Source of the DNA: Rhodospirillaceae bacterium
GTDB taxonomy: Bacteria > Pseudomonadota > Alphaproteobacteria > DSM-16000 > Inquilinaceae
Direction: 5' to 3'
DNA length: 64,000 nucleotides
Assembly (NCBI GenBank): GCA_020638575.1
Contig: JACKIH010000003.1
Coordinates: forward strand, 2,956,001 to 3,020,000
In this document: positions 1-7,905 of the stretch, in pieces
Layout: each line of letters begins with the position of its first letter
Numbering within the stretch: the first letter of the stretch is position 1
Program-made: the position numbers and the translations under genes
The notes under the pieces: generated by a model
Database searches by the model: none
Told to the model about the DNA's origin: nothing
Seen by the model: only the letters and a program-made list of their open reading frames with translations

Positions 1-1352
1 ACGGCCAGCCGCCGACATCGCAGGACCTGCGCACGGCCAACGAGCTGCGCGGCCATGTGGCGTGGCTCGATACCATCACGCCGTTGGCCCTGGGCGTGCT
101 CGCCGTGGCCTCGGGCATCTACACCTATCTCGGCGTCACCGGCCTGTTGGAACGCACCGGCGCGCTCAGCTTCCTTGCCGCCATCGCCTATTCGGTGGCG
201 GTCTCCGTGGCGATCTTCGTCTTCTGGTCTTACGTCCTGCGCCTGCTGCCGGCGATGGGCTCGTCCTCCGGTCGGATCGGCCTGTTCGTCGCCACGCTGA
301 TCGGTGCGGCGGCCATCGTCGCCATGTCGAGCTGGCTGAATGCGGCAGCCCTTGCCGGCTCCGCAGCGGTGGAACAGCACCTGGCCATCACCGTGCAGAA
401 CTACCAGGCAGCCCTTGAGGGCGTGCACGCCAACGCCACCTCCGCCCAGGCCCTGGAGCGCGACGTCGCCCGCGCGCGGGCGAGCTTCGAGGATCTGTCC
501 GAACAGGAACGCGACGGCGGATTGTCCGGTATCGGCGGGCAGGGGGCCGTCTACCGACTGTTGCGCCAGAAGACCGACGAGCTTGAAGCGCTGGAAGACC
601 AGATCGCCGCCCAGACCGAGCCGATCGACATGGCCTTCGATCGCGGCAACGAGATCTTGAACCGCATGCGCGAGCTGATCGCCGAACAGGGGCCGATCGA
701 GCTGCGCTCGGTGGCCTTCGCCGAACAGTCGGTGCGGCTGGCCGGCACCCTCGCCTCGCTGCGCCAACTCTCCGTGGCTCCCTTGGTGCAGCGCGCGGCG
801 GAAGACCTGCGCGCAGCCGTGGTGCTGCCGGAACTGGACGGTGGCAGCGCCAGCGTGCGCACCGCCCAATCCACCACCATCCAGTCGGTGCTCAACGCCA
901 TCGACCAGCGCGCCCGCGGCCTCGCCGAAGCGGCCCAGGAGGTGATCGACCGCCCGAGCCCGGCGGAGATCACCTACGCCCCCATCTCCACCGCCGAAGC
1001 GGTGATCCGCTATGCCAGCGACTTCGCGCCCTCCTGGGCCGGCGCCATCGCCATCGACCTGCTGCCGGGCGTGCTGGTGTTCATCCTGGCGGTCACCCAG
1101 TCGGCCATCCGGCGCGAGCGCCGCGCGGTGGGGGCCGAGCAGTTCATGACCCTGTCGGACCTGGAGTCCGCCATGGTCGCCATGCGCCGCATCGAGCGCA
1201 CGCTCGCCGGCATGCGCGAGGCCGATGTGCCGCCGCCGCCGGCCGCGAGCGAGCCCGCCGCAACGCCGGCCGTGGCGCCGGCCGAAGCGCGCGCCGGCGA
1301 CGATGCGTCCCACCGGCCGGTGGATGTGCCGCGGCCGCGGGCGGTCGACTGA
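1..1352 (+). CDS. Membrane protein with central coiled coil, 5' end cut by window
   Basis: I do not recognise the family. The reading frame is already open at base 3 and codes in frame into the apparent GTG at 57, so the true start is probably upstream of the window. Counting from 57, the protein has three closely spaced hydrophobic segments (about residues 9-30, 38-62 and 75-95). A long charged region rich in Glu, Arg and Ala (about 105-300), probably coiled coil, follows, then one more hydrophobic segment near 330-350. It ends in a Pro/Ala-rich cytoplasmic-looking tail. This layout suggests an inner-membrane protein with a large coiled-coil loop. Its stop is 2 bases before the GTG of the next gene, so the two are almost certainly co-transcribed and may work together. 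Function is unknown; the coding call is sound. Confidence 0.75.
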   Translation, partial: GQPPTSQDLRTANELRGHVAWLDTITPLALGVLAVASGIYTYLGVTGLLERTGALSFLAAIAYSVAVSVAIFVFWSYVLRLLPAMGSSSGRIGLFVATLIGAAAIVAMSSWLNAAALAGSAAVEQHLAITVQNYQAALEGVHANATSAQALERDVARARASFEDLSEQERDGGLSGIGGQGAVYRLLRQKTDELEALEDQIAAQTEPIDMAFDRGNEILNRMRELIAEQGPIELRSVAFAEQSVRLAGTLASLRQLSVAPLVQRAAEDLRAAVVLPELDGGSASVRTAQSTTIQSVLNAIDQRARGLAEAAQEVIDRPSPAEITYAPISTAEAVIRYASDFAPSWAGAIAIDLLPGVLVFILAVTQSAIRRERRAVGAEQFMTLSDLESAMVAMRRIERTLAGMREADVPPPPAASEPAATPAVAPAEARAGDDASHRPVDVPRPRAVD

Positions 1353-1354
1353 GC

Positions 1355-2158
1355 GTGGCGGCGGCCCCGCCGTTTCGCGCCCTCGCTCTGTTGCCGCCGG
1401 TCAAGCGGGTGCTCCAGGGCGTGTTCCTGCTGCAGATCGGCGTCGCCGGCCTGCTGCTGGCGGCCGATTTCCAAGGCGACGGCCTGTTGGCCGATCCGCG
1501 GCCGATTGCACCTGAGGAGACCCGGCCCGTCGCACCGGGCGACCAGCAGCGCCGCTTCACGCCGCGCACCGTGCCGGTGCGCCCCGGCCCCATGCCGGCG
1601 GCCCCGATCCCGCTGCCCCGCGAGATGGGCAGCCTCGACTTCGAAGTGCTGGAGGTCCCGGAGCACGGCACCGTCATGCTGCTGAGCGGTTCCATCGGGG
1701 CCGGTGACAGCGACCGGTTCGAACGTGCCCTGGACACCGTGGAAGCCGATACGCCCATCGCAGCGGTCGCGCTGCATTCGCCGGGCGGGCGCCTGGTGGA
1801 AGCCCTGCGCATCGGCGAGATCGTGCGCCAGCGCGGCCTCGACACAACGGTGACGGCGGAAGCGGCCTGCATGTCCGCCTGCCCGATCATCCTGTTTGCC
1901 GGCGTCGAGCGCATCGTGTCGCGCCACGCCTGGGTGGGCCTGCACCAGGCCTTCGTCGATGAGGGCACGGTGCTGCCGACGCGCCTGGCGCTGATCGACG
2001 TGCAGGCCCTGCAGGGCGAGGTCATCGACTACACCGCGCGCATGGGCGTAGATCCGGCGGTGCATGTGCACACGCTGACGACGCCGCCGCAGGACGTCTA
2101 CTTCCTCGTCGAACAGGAACTCGTCGACTACCGGGTGGCGACCGAGATCATCGACTGA
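1355..2158 (+). CDS. ClpP-fold exported protein, COG3904-like
   Basis: A 267-residue protein starting with GTG two bases after the previous stop. A hydrophobic stretch at about residues 18-37 looks like a signal anchor or signal peptide. The C-terminal half resembles the ClpP/crotonase-like periplasmic proteins of COG3904. The sequence HSPGGRLVEALRIGE matches the glycine-rich strand and helix around the oxyanion site in ClpP-like folds. The following ACMSACPIILFAG carries a serine between two cysteines, where the family has its conserved serine. Whether it is an active protease is not known. The tight coupling to the upstream coiled-coil membrane protein suggests a joint envelope function. 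Family assignment is by motif only. Confidence 0.65.
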   Translation: MAAAPPFRALALLPPVKRVLQGVFLLQIGVAGLLLAADFQGDGLLADPRPIAPEETRPVAPGDQQRRFTPRTVPVRPGPMPAAPIPLPREMGSLDFEVLEVPEHGTVMLLSGSIGAGDSDRFERALDTVEADTPIAAVALHSPGGRLVEALRIGEIVRQRGLDTTVTAEAACMSACPIILFAGVERIVSRHAWVGLHQAFVDEGTVLPTRLALIDVQALQGEVIDYTARMGVDPAVHVHTLTTPPQDVYFLVEQELVDYRVATEIID

Positions 2159-2160
2159 CT

Positions 2161-2184
2161 GGCCCGGCCCGGCCCGGCCCGGCC
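2161..2184. repeat. GGCCC tandem repeat between convergent genes
   Basis: Nearly five copies of the 5-bp unit GGCCC fill the gap between the stop of the ClpP-fold gene and the stop of the convergent regulator gene. They touch the stop codon of the latter. It is probably a slippage-prone simple repeat; no function is evident. Confidence 0.85.
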
Positions 2185-3608
2185 TAACTCGTCGCCAGCG
2201 CGTAGGGCACGCCGGGGCGCAGGCTCTCGTTGATGTCGAGATCCACGCCGGACGGCGCATAGGCGCGCATCACGCAGTCCGACCGTTCGCACAGCCGGCA
2301 GGTGGGGCCGATGGGCTCGGCCACCTCGTCGGCATGCACCGCGATGCCGTCGGCGTAGACGAGCTGGGCGGCGTGCGCGATGTCGCAGCCGAGCGCCAGG
2401 ATCTGGCGCGGCCCGGAACGGCGGAAGCCCGCCCCCGGCCGGCCGATGGCCGTGGCGAGCGTGAAGTAGCGCTGGCCGTCGGGCAGTTCCACCACCTGGG
2501 TGAGGATGCGCCCCGGCTGCCACAGCGCCTCATGCGCGATCCAGCGCGGGCAGGACCCGCCGAGCCGCGGGAAGTGGTCGGCGCCGGCGCTGAAGCGCTT
2601 GGAGATGTTGCCGGCCTGGTCCAGGCGCAGCAGGAAGAAGGGGATGCCGCTCGCCCCCGGCCGCTGCAGGGTGGTAAGCCGGTGGCCGAGCGCTTCCAGG
2701 CCGACGCGGAAGCGCCGCCGCAGGATTTCCAGGTCGTAGCGCACCGCCTCCGCCGCCCGGTAAAGCCGGTCGTACGGCATGAGGACCGCGCCGCCGTAGT
2801 AGTTGGCGAAGGCCAGGCGCAAGAGCGCGCGCGCCTGGTCGCCGTCGAGTGCGGCACGCGCCACCAACTCGTCGAGCAGGCCGCGGTGGCGGATCAGGGC
2901 CGTCTGCACCGCCAGGTGGAAGCAGCGGCTGGAGCCGTCCAGCATCTCCGACAAGAGAATGCGCCGGCCGTGGCGGTCGTAGCGGCGGCGGAAATCGCCC
3001 ATCACGTCCACCGGTACGATGCGTACGCGCAGGCCCTGCTCGCGGTCGAGGAAGGCGACCAGACCGTTATAGAGGTCCGACTGGTCCAGCTCGCCGGCCG
3101 ACCAGTCCGCTTCGGCCGCCGCTTCCAGTTCGGGCACGTAATTGCCGGCGGCCTGCAGGTAGTCGCGCACCTGGTCCACGGCCGGAGTTGCCACGCCGTC
3201 GCTGGCATCGGAGACCCGCTGGTCGGAGAGCACCCGGTTCTCGTTGCGCAGCGCCTTGTAGGAATTGTAAAGGGCAAGCACCGCCTGCCCGGCGGCCGGG
3301 CTGGCCTCCACCAGGTCGATCAGGTCCTGGCGCTCCACCGCATGGTCGGTCAGCGTGGGGTCGGCGAAGGCGTCGCACAGCGCGCCGATCATGCGCGTGG
3401 TGTCGTCCTCGGCGAAGGATTGCAGGTCCACCTCGAAGGCCTGGCCGATGCGCAGCAACAGGTCGACAGTGATGGCGCGCTGGTTGTTCTCAATCAGGTT
3501 GAGGTAGCTGGGCGAGATGTTCAGACGCTCGGCCATGCGCGCCTGGGTCAGCCCACTAGCCCGGCGCAGCCGCCGGATCTTGGCGCCCATCAGGGCCTTG
3601 CTGGCCAT
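2184..3608 (-). CDS. ScfR/RamB-type regulator of short-chain acyl metabolism
   Basis: This is an XRE-family regulator of the short-chain fatty acyl type, a family that includes RamB of Corynebacterium, which controls glyoxylate-cycle genes. The helix-turn-helix lies near the N terminus (GAKIRRLRRASGLTQARMAE, then a recognition helix with SPSYLNLIENN). The middle contains an IrrE-like region (family DUF955/DUF2083). The C terminus has a Cys-rich signature (CRLCERSDCVMRAYAP) typical of this family. I chose the ATG at 3608 because GGGAG stands about 10 bases before it. The upstream ATG at 3641 has no ribosome site and adds a tail unlike the family. The gene is divergent from aceA, so it probably controls isocitrate lyase and itself in response to acetyl or propionyl units. 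The symbol is withheld because the exact orthologue is uncertain. Confidence 0.85.
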   Translation of the reverse strand: MASKALMGAKIRRLRRASGLTQARMAERLNISPSYLNLIENNQRAITVDLLLRIGQAFEVDLQSFAEDDTTRMIGALCDAFADPTLTDHAVERQDLIDLVEASPAAGQAVLALYNSYKALRNENRVLSDQRVSDASDGVATPAVDQVRDYLQAAGNYVPELEAAAEADWSAGELDQSDLYNGLVAFLDREQGLRVRIVPVDVMGDFRRRYDRHGRRILLSEMLDGSSRCFHLAVQTALIRHRGLLDELVARAALDGDQARALLRLAFANYYGGAVLMPYDRLYRAAEAVRYDLEILRRRFRVGLEALGHRLTTLQRPGASGIPFFLLRLDQAGNISKRFSAGADHFPRLGGSCPRWIAHEALWQPGRILTQVVELPDGQRYFTLATAIGRPGAGFRRSGPRQILALGCDIAHAAQLVYADGIAVHADEVAEPIGPTCRLCERSDCVMRAYAPSGVDLDINESLRPGVPYALATS

Positions 3609-3666
3609 GTGTCGTGCTCCCGCGGTAAACTTTTCAGACATTACAGATCGCGGAGGCCAGTGTCAA

Positions 3667-3697
3667 GTTTCGCAATATAATTATATAGTTTGGCAAA
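3667..3697. promoter_or_regulatory. Paired operator-like repeats upstream of the regulator
   Basis: Two near-identical elements, GTTTCGCAA (3667-3675) and GTTTGGCAAA (3688-3697), sit 21 bp apart (two helical turns). They lie in an AT-rich patch that stands out from the GC-rich surroundings. They resemble the TTTGCAAA core reported for RamB sites. They lie just upstream of the regulator start and about 230 bp before aceA, so they could serve autoregulation and aceA control. The assignment is inference from motif and position. Confidence 0.5.
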
Positions 3698-3766
3698 TAT
3701 TCGTCTATTTCGTGCCCGTCTATGGCTGATTCCATGCTGCGCCTGCGAGCAACTAGGATTTCTGTG

Positions 3767-3795
3767 TTGACAAATGTGCCGTGTGTAAACATGCT
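3767..3795 (+). promoter_or_regulatory. Possible aceA promoter (-35 TTGACA)
   Basis: A perfect TTGACA at 3767-3772 is followed 17 bases later by a poor -10 (CATGCT, 3790-3795). TAAACA at 3786 is closer to consensus but gives a spacer of only 13. It would give an aceA leader of about 125 bases. The weak -10 would suit an activator-dependent promoter. Confidence 0.35.
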
Positions 3796-3927
3796 CCGCG
3801 CAGACGCAAACCGGCCTGAGACCCTGGCGCCCCCGCCCGATCACCCTCGCCGGGATGCGCCGCCCCAGGCAAACCGCCACCCAGGCAACCACAGTGACCA
3901 CGCAACGTGGCACCCAAGGAGATCCCC

Positions 3928-5211
3928 ATGGCACCGCTCGACATCGGCACCCCGGTCATTGACGAAGATTACAAGACGAAGCGTTTCGCCGGCGTTCGCC
4001 GCGACTACACCCAAGCCGACGTCGACAAGCTGCGCGGCAGCTTCCGCATCGAGCACACGGTGGCCAAGCTGGGTGCCCAGCGCCTGTGGGAACTGCTGCA
4101 CAAGCGCGACTTCGTGAATGCGCTCGGCGCCACCACCGGCAACCAGGCCATGCAGATGGTCCGCGCCGGGCTGGAGTCCATCTATCTGTCGGGCTGGCAG
4201 GTCGCCGCCGACGCCAACCTGGCCGGCGAGATGTATCCCGACCAGAGCCTGTACCCCGCCAACTCGGTGCCGGCGGTGGTGAAGAAGATCAACCAGGCGC
4301 TGATCCGCGCCGACCAGATCGAGCATGCCGAAGGCGGCGCCCAGCGCTATTGGCTGGCCCCCATCGTGGCCGACGCCGAAGCCGGGTTCGGCGGCGCCCT
4401 CAACGCCTTTGAGCTGATGAAGGCGATGATCGAAGCCGGTGCCGCGGGCGTGCACTTCGAAGACCAGCTCGCGTCTGAGAAGAAGTGCGGCCACCTGGGC
4501 GGCAAGGTGCTGGTGCCGATCCGGACCTTCATCCGCACGCTCAACGCCGCGCGCCTGGCCGCCGACGTGATGGACGTGCCGACCGTTCTGGTTGCCCGCA
4601 CCGACGCCGAAAGTGCCAAGCTGATCACCAGCGACGTCGACGAGCGCGACCATCCCTTCATCGACCGCACCTCGCGCACCGAGGAAGGCTTCCATGTGAT
4701 CAAGCCGGAGAACCGGCTGGAATATTGCATCGAGCGCGGCAAGGCCTTCGCCCCCTACGCCGACCTGCTGTGGATGGAAACCTCCACGCCGGACCTGGAG
4801 GCCGCACGGACCTTCATCGAAGGGGTGCGCAAGGAATTCCCCAACCAGATGTGCGCCTACAACTGCTCGCCGAGCTTCAACTGGAAGGCCAAGCTGGACG
4901 ACGCCACCATCGCCAAGTTCCAGCGCGAGCTGGGGGCCATGGGCTTCAAGTACCAGTTCATCACGCTGGCCGGCTTCCACAGCCTGAACTTCACCACCTT
5001 CCAGCTCGCCAAGGGCTACAAGGAACGCCAGATGGCGGCCTATTCGGAGCTGCAGCAGGCCGAGTTCGCAGCCGAGAAGGACGGCTACACCGCCACCAAG
5101 CACCAGCGCGAAGTGGGTGTGGGCTACTTCGACGCGGTCGCCGAAGCGGCTGCCGCCGGCAAGTCCTCGACCACCGCTTTGGCCGAGAGCACCGAGAGCG
5201 CGCAGTTCTAG
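3928..5211 (+). CDS. aceA: Isocitrate lyase
   Basis: Isocitrate lyase cleaves isocitrate to glyoxylate and succinate in the cytosol, the first step of the glyoxylate shunt used on acetate and fatty acids. The 427-residue protein matches the usual bacterial length. It contains the family signature with catalytic cysteine, KKCGH (residues 185-189, Cys187), preceded by HFEDQLAS. The metal- and substrate-binding stretch PIVADAEAGFGG is also present. Start choice: ATG 3928 has an AAGGAG site at 3916-3921. The in-frame GTG at 3907 lies upstream of that site and is rejected. The gene stands alone, divergent from a ScfR/RamB-type regulator, which fits control by carbon source. No malate synthase is visible in the window. 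A strong terminator follows 124 bases after the stop. Confidence 0.97.
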   Translation: MAPLDIGTPVIDEDYKTKRFAGVRRDYTQADVDKLRGSFRIEHTVAKLGAQRLWELLHKRDFVNALGATTGNQAMQMVRAGLESIYLSGWQVAADANLAGEMYPDQSLYPANSVPAVVKKINQALIRADQIEHAEGGAQRYWLAPIVADAEAGFGGALNAFELMKAMIEAGAAGVHFEDQLASEKKCGHLGGKVLVPIRTFIRTLNAARLAADVMDVPTVLVARTDAESAKLITSDVDERDHPFIDRTSRTEEGFHVIKPENRLEYCIERGKAFAPYADLLWMETSTPDLEAARTFIEGVRKEFPNQMCAYNCSPSFNWKAKLDDATIAKFQRELGAMGFKYQFITLAGFHSLNFTTFQLAKGYKERQMAAYSELQQAEFAAEKDGYTATKHQREVGVGYFDAVAEAAAAGKSSTTALAESTESAQF

Positions 5212-5335
5212 GCAGGGATTGGGGGCCGGTCGCGGGGCCGGCTCCCAACGCCCGAACCCAGGGATACACCTGGGCGGAACTGGGGACGACACCCGGACGC
5301 AATACCCGGGACCAAATCTGGGGGACGCCCTGAGC

Positions 5336-5372
5336 GGGGGAGGCGGCAACGGCCGCTTCCCCCCTTTTTTTT
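5336..5372 (+). terminator. Rho-independent terminator after aceA
   Basis: A 12-bp stem (5336-5347 with 5352-5363, one G-T pair) with loop AACG is followed by a run of eight T (5365-5372). Confidence 0.9.
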
Positions 5373-5573
5373 GGGGCGGCCAGGGTGCCGGAACCGGCAT
5401 GGGCCGCGCATCCGATTGCCGGCAACCGGGGTGCCGGTGCCGGCCTCCGTATTTATGCAGTTGGCGCCGAGCAGATCAGCGTTCGGCGCATAGGTGGCCG
5501 GCCGGCCGCCTCCCCATATGCCGGCGACCACGACGGCACCGGGCCGCCGTTCCCACGGAAGGTTCGCTCCGCC
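5373..5573. other. Non-coding leader region with short GC dyads
   Basis: This is the space between the aceA terminator and the antiporter start; the whole gap from aceA is 362 bases. It holds several short GC-rich inverted repeats. The clearest is GCGCCGA (5464-5470) with TCGGCGC (5483-5489). An in-frame ATG at 5385 extends the antiporter frame but would add 63 residues with no resemblance to the family, so this stretch is treated as untranslated. I see no recognisable riboswitch core. Confidence 0.5.
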
Positions 5574-6527
5574 ATGGCGCTGGCATTGGGTGTGGTCGGG
5601 TTCCTCCTGATGCTGGTTGGCGGCGACCTGGTGGTTCGCGGCGCCGTGGCGATCGCCCACCGGCTCAATGTTTCGGCACTTCTCATCGGCCTAACCCTGG
5701 TGGGCTTCGGCACTTCGCTGCCGGAGCTGATGACCAGCCTTCAGGCGGCCCTCGCCGGCGCCCCTGGGATCTCCATCGGCAACGTGGTCGGATCCAACAT
5801 CTGCAACATCCTGCTGGTGCTGGGCATTGCCGCCTTGCTGCGGCCGGTGGTGGCCACCCCGGCAGCGTTCCGGCGCGACGGGGCAGTGGTGATGGCGGTC
5901 ACCGTCATCGGCATCGCGCTGATGCTGCTGGGCGTGGTGGACCGGCTCGCCGGAGCCGCCATGCTGGTTGGCTTGGCCGCCTATGTCTACCTCACCTACC
6001 GCTCCGAAAGGGGCAATCACAGCCCGGCCGCCACCGTGTTGGAGGAGGAGGCCGAACTGGCGCCCACCCCGCCCGGCCGTCTGTCGGTCGCCCTGGCGTT
6101 GCTGGTGGCGGGCCTGGTCGCCCTGGTGTTCGGGTCCGGCCTGCTGGTGGATGCGGCGGTGGCGCTGGCCCGGCTGCTGGAGGTGTCGGAAACACTGATC
6201 GGCCTGACGGTGGTGGCGGTGGGCACGTCGCTGCCGGAACTGGTCACCTCCGTCGTCGCCGCCATCCGCCGCCAGTCCGATGTGGCCCTGGGCAACATCC
6301 TCGGCAGCAACGTCTTCAACATCCTCGGCATCCTGGGAGCGACCGGCGTGGTCAGCCCGGTTCCGGTGCCGCAGGACATTCTCAACGTCGATGTCTGGGT
6401 GATGCTGGCGGCCACCGTGGCGCTGGTGGTGGTGGTGCGCACCGGCTGGCGGGTGTCGCGGATCGAGGGCGCAGGACTGCTCGGCGCCTACGTCGCCTAT
6501 CTGGTGTTCGGTGTCGTCGCGACGTAA
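5574..6527 (+). CDS. Calcium/sodium antiporter, CaCA family (YrbG-like)
   Basis: An inner-membrane cation exchanger of 317 residues, the usual length for bacterial YrbG-like CaCA proteins. It shows the family's two inverted alpha-repeats. The first has GFGTSLPELMTSL followed by GNVVGSNICNILLVLG, the second AVGTSLPELVTSV followed by GNILGSNVFNILGILG. The acidic residues and GSN motifs are intact in both, so it should be active. A short charged cytosolic loop (about residues 140-165) separates the halves. Start: ATG 5574 has ACGGAAGG at 5556-5562 and begins directly in the first membrane helix. Ion preference (calcium against sodium or proton) cannot be read from sequence. An MFS gene follows after 42 bases and may share its transcript. 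Confidence 0.92.
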   Translation: MALALGVVGFLLMLVGGDLVVRGAVAIAHRLNVSALLIGLTLVGFGTSLPELMTSLQAALAGAPGISIGNVVGSNICNILLVLGIAALLRPVVATPAAFRRDGAVVMAVTVIGIALMLLGVVDRLAGAAMLVGLAAYVYLTYRSERGNHSPAATVLEEEAELAPTPPGRLSVALALLVAGLVALVFGSGLLVDAAVALARLLEVSETLIGLTVVAVGTSLPELVTSVVAAIRRQSDVALGNILGSNVFNILGILGATGVVSPVPVPQDILNVDVWVMLAATVALVVVVRTGWRVSRIEGAGLLGAYVAYLVFGVVAT

Positions 6528-6569
6528 ATCTGGATCTCGATCCACCGAAAGCGCCGAGCCGGCACCCGC

Positions 6570-7835
6570 ATGGCCTATTTGACCTCGCTAGTCGCCGTCT
6601 TTCTGAGTGCCCTGATCCTCAACCTCGGCAACGGCCTTTTGGGCGTGATTCTGCCCGTGCGCGGCTCCCTGGAGCAGTTCCCCACCGTCTATCTGGGCCT
6701 GCTCGGCACTTTCTATGCCGGCGGGTTCGTCGTCGGCTGCCTGGTCTGCCCCTACCTCATCCGCCGGGTCGGGCATATCCGCGCCTTTGCCGTGCTGGCC
6801 GCACTGGGGGCCAACTGCGCGCTGCTGTTCGCCATTCTGATGCACCCGCTGCCGTGGCTGCTGCTGCGCTTCTGCTTCGGAGTGGCGCTGGCCGGGCTGC
6901 TGATGGTGACGGAAAGCTGGTTGAACGAGCAGAGCACCAACGCCACCCGCGGCCGCGTGTTCAGCGCCTACATGCTGGTGAACTCCGGCAGCGTGCTGAC
7001 CGGCCAGCTCATGGTGGCACTGGGTGAACCCAGCGGGTTTGCGCTGTTCGCGCTGGCGTGTTCTCTGGTCTGCACCGCCTTGATCCCGGTGGGACTGACC
7101 ACCACCACCGCACCGCGGCCGCCCAGCCGCGTCACCTTGCGGCTTGGCCGGCTCTATCGCCGCTCGCCGGTGGCCATCGTCGGCGCCTTTCTGGTGGGTG
7201 TGGTCAACGGGTCGTTCAACACGCTCGGCGTGGTGTTCGTGCTCAGCATCGGGTTTTCCCCGGTCCTGGCGGCCATCTTCATCAGTGCGGCCATGCTCGG
7301 CGGCAGCCTGGCGCAATGGCCGGCCGGGGCGGCGTCCGACCGCATGGACCGGCGCTGGGTGGTCATCACCTTCGCAACCGCCGGCACCTGCATGGCGCTG
7401 ACGATGTGGGCCAGCGATGGCGGCTGGGTGTCCGACGCGGCCGCAGCGCTCGGCCTCGGCGTCGAGCCGCTGTGGATCGGCCTGGCCGTGGGCTTCGGGC
7501 TGTCGGCCTATCCGCTCTACGGCGTGCTGGTCGCCCACATGAACGACCATGTGGACCGCGACGGCTTTGTGGAGGCCAGTGGCGGTATGCTGCTGCTGTG
7601 GGGGCTGGGAGCCTCCACCGGGCCGCTGCTGGCATCTGCCGCCATGGCGGTAACGACGCCGCACACCTTGTTCCTGGTGATGGCGCTGGGCCATGCCAGC
7701 CTGATCGGCTTCACGCTGTTCCGCATGGCGCGGCGGCCCGCCCCGGCGATGGAGGGGCGGGAGGTGTTCCAGCCCGCCGCCATCGGTCGCACCACGCCGG
7801 CAGCCGCCTCGCTGGATCCGCGGGCACCCGATTAG
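6570..7835 (+). CDS. MFS transporter, YcaD-like
   Basis: A 421-residue polytopic membrane protein with about twelve hydrophobic segments, resembling the YcaD-type branch of the major facilitator superfamily. Typical signs are the N-terminal helix with LNLGNGLLGVILPVR, the helix-4/5 stretch with LLMVTESWLNEQ, and GRVFSAYMLVNSGSVLTGQ. A second-half signature, AAGAASDRMDRRW, resembles the MFS loop 8-9 motif. Substrate is unknown for this group. It lies 42 bases after the CaCA antiporter on the same strand. No clear ribosome site precedes ATG 6570, but the first helix begins at once, which supports that start. The C-terminal tail after the last helix is Pro/Ala-rich. Confidence 0.88.
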   Translation: MAYLTSLVAVFLSALILNLGNGLLGVILPVRGSLEQFPTVYLGLLGTFYAGGFVVGCLVCPYLIRRVGHIRAFAVLAALGANCALLFAILMHPLPWLLLRFCFGVALAGLLMVTESWLNEQSTNATRGRVFSAYMLVNSGSVLTGQLMVALGEPSGFALFALACSLVCTALIPVGLTTTTAPRPPSRVTLRLGRLYRRSPVAIVGAFLVGVVNGSFNTLGVVFVLSIGFSPVLAAIFISAAMLGGSLAQWPAGAASDRMDRRWVVITFATAGTCMALTMWASDGGWVSDAAAALGLGVEPLWIGLAVGFGLSAYPLYGVLVAHMNDHVDRDGFVEASGGMLLLWGLGASTGPLLASAAMAVTTPHTLFLVMALGHASLIGFTLFRMARRPAPAMEGREVFQPAAIGRTTPAAASLDPRAPD

Positions 7836-7905
7836 GGTGTTTGAGGGTCTGGAGGCACCGAGCCGGCTGGCGCCGCATCCGCCACAGGCGAAACGTTTTC
7901 CGCGA

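Noticed and set aside
3841..5400. A long minus-strand open frame over aceA
   Set aside because: Antisense to isocitrate lyase; composition typical of a shadow.
5373..5573. Manganese (yybP-ykoY) riboswitch before the antiporter
   Set aside because: Short dyads are present but no conserved core of that riboswitch could be recognised by eye.
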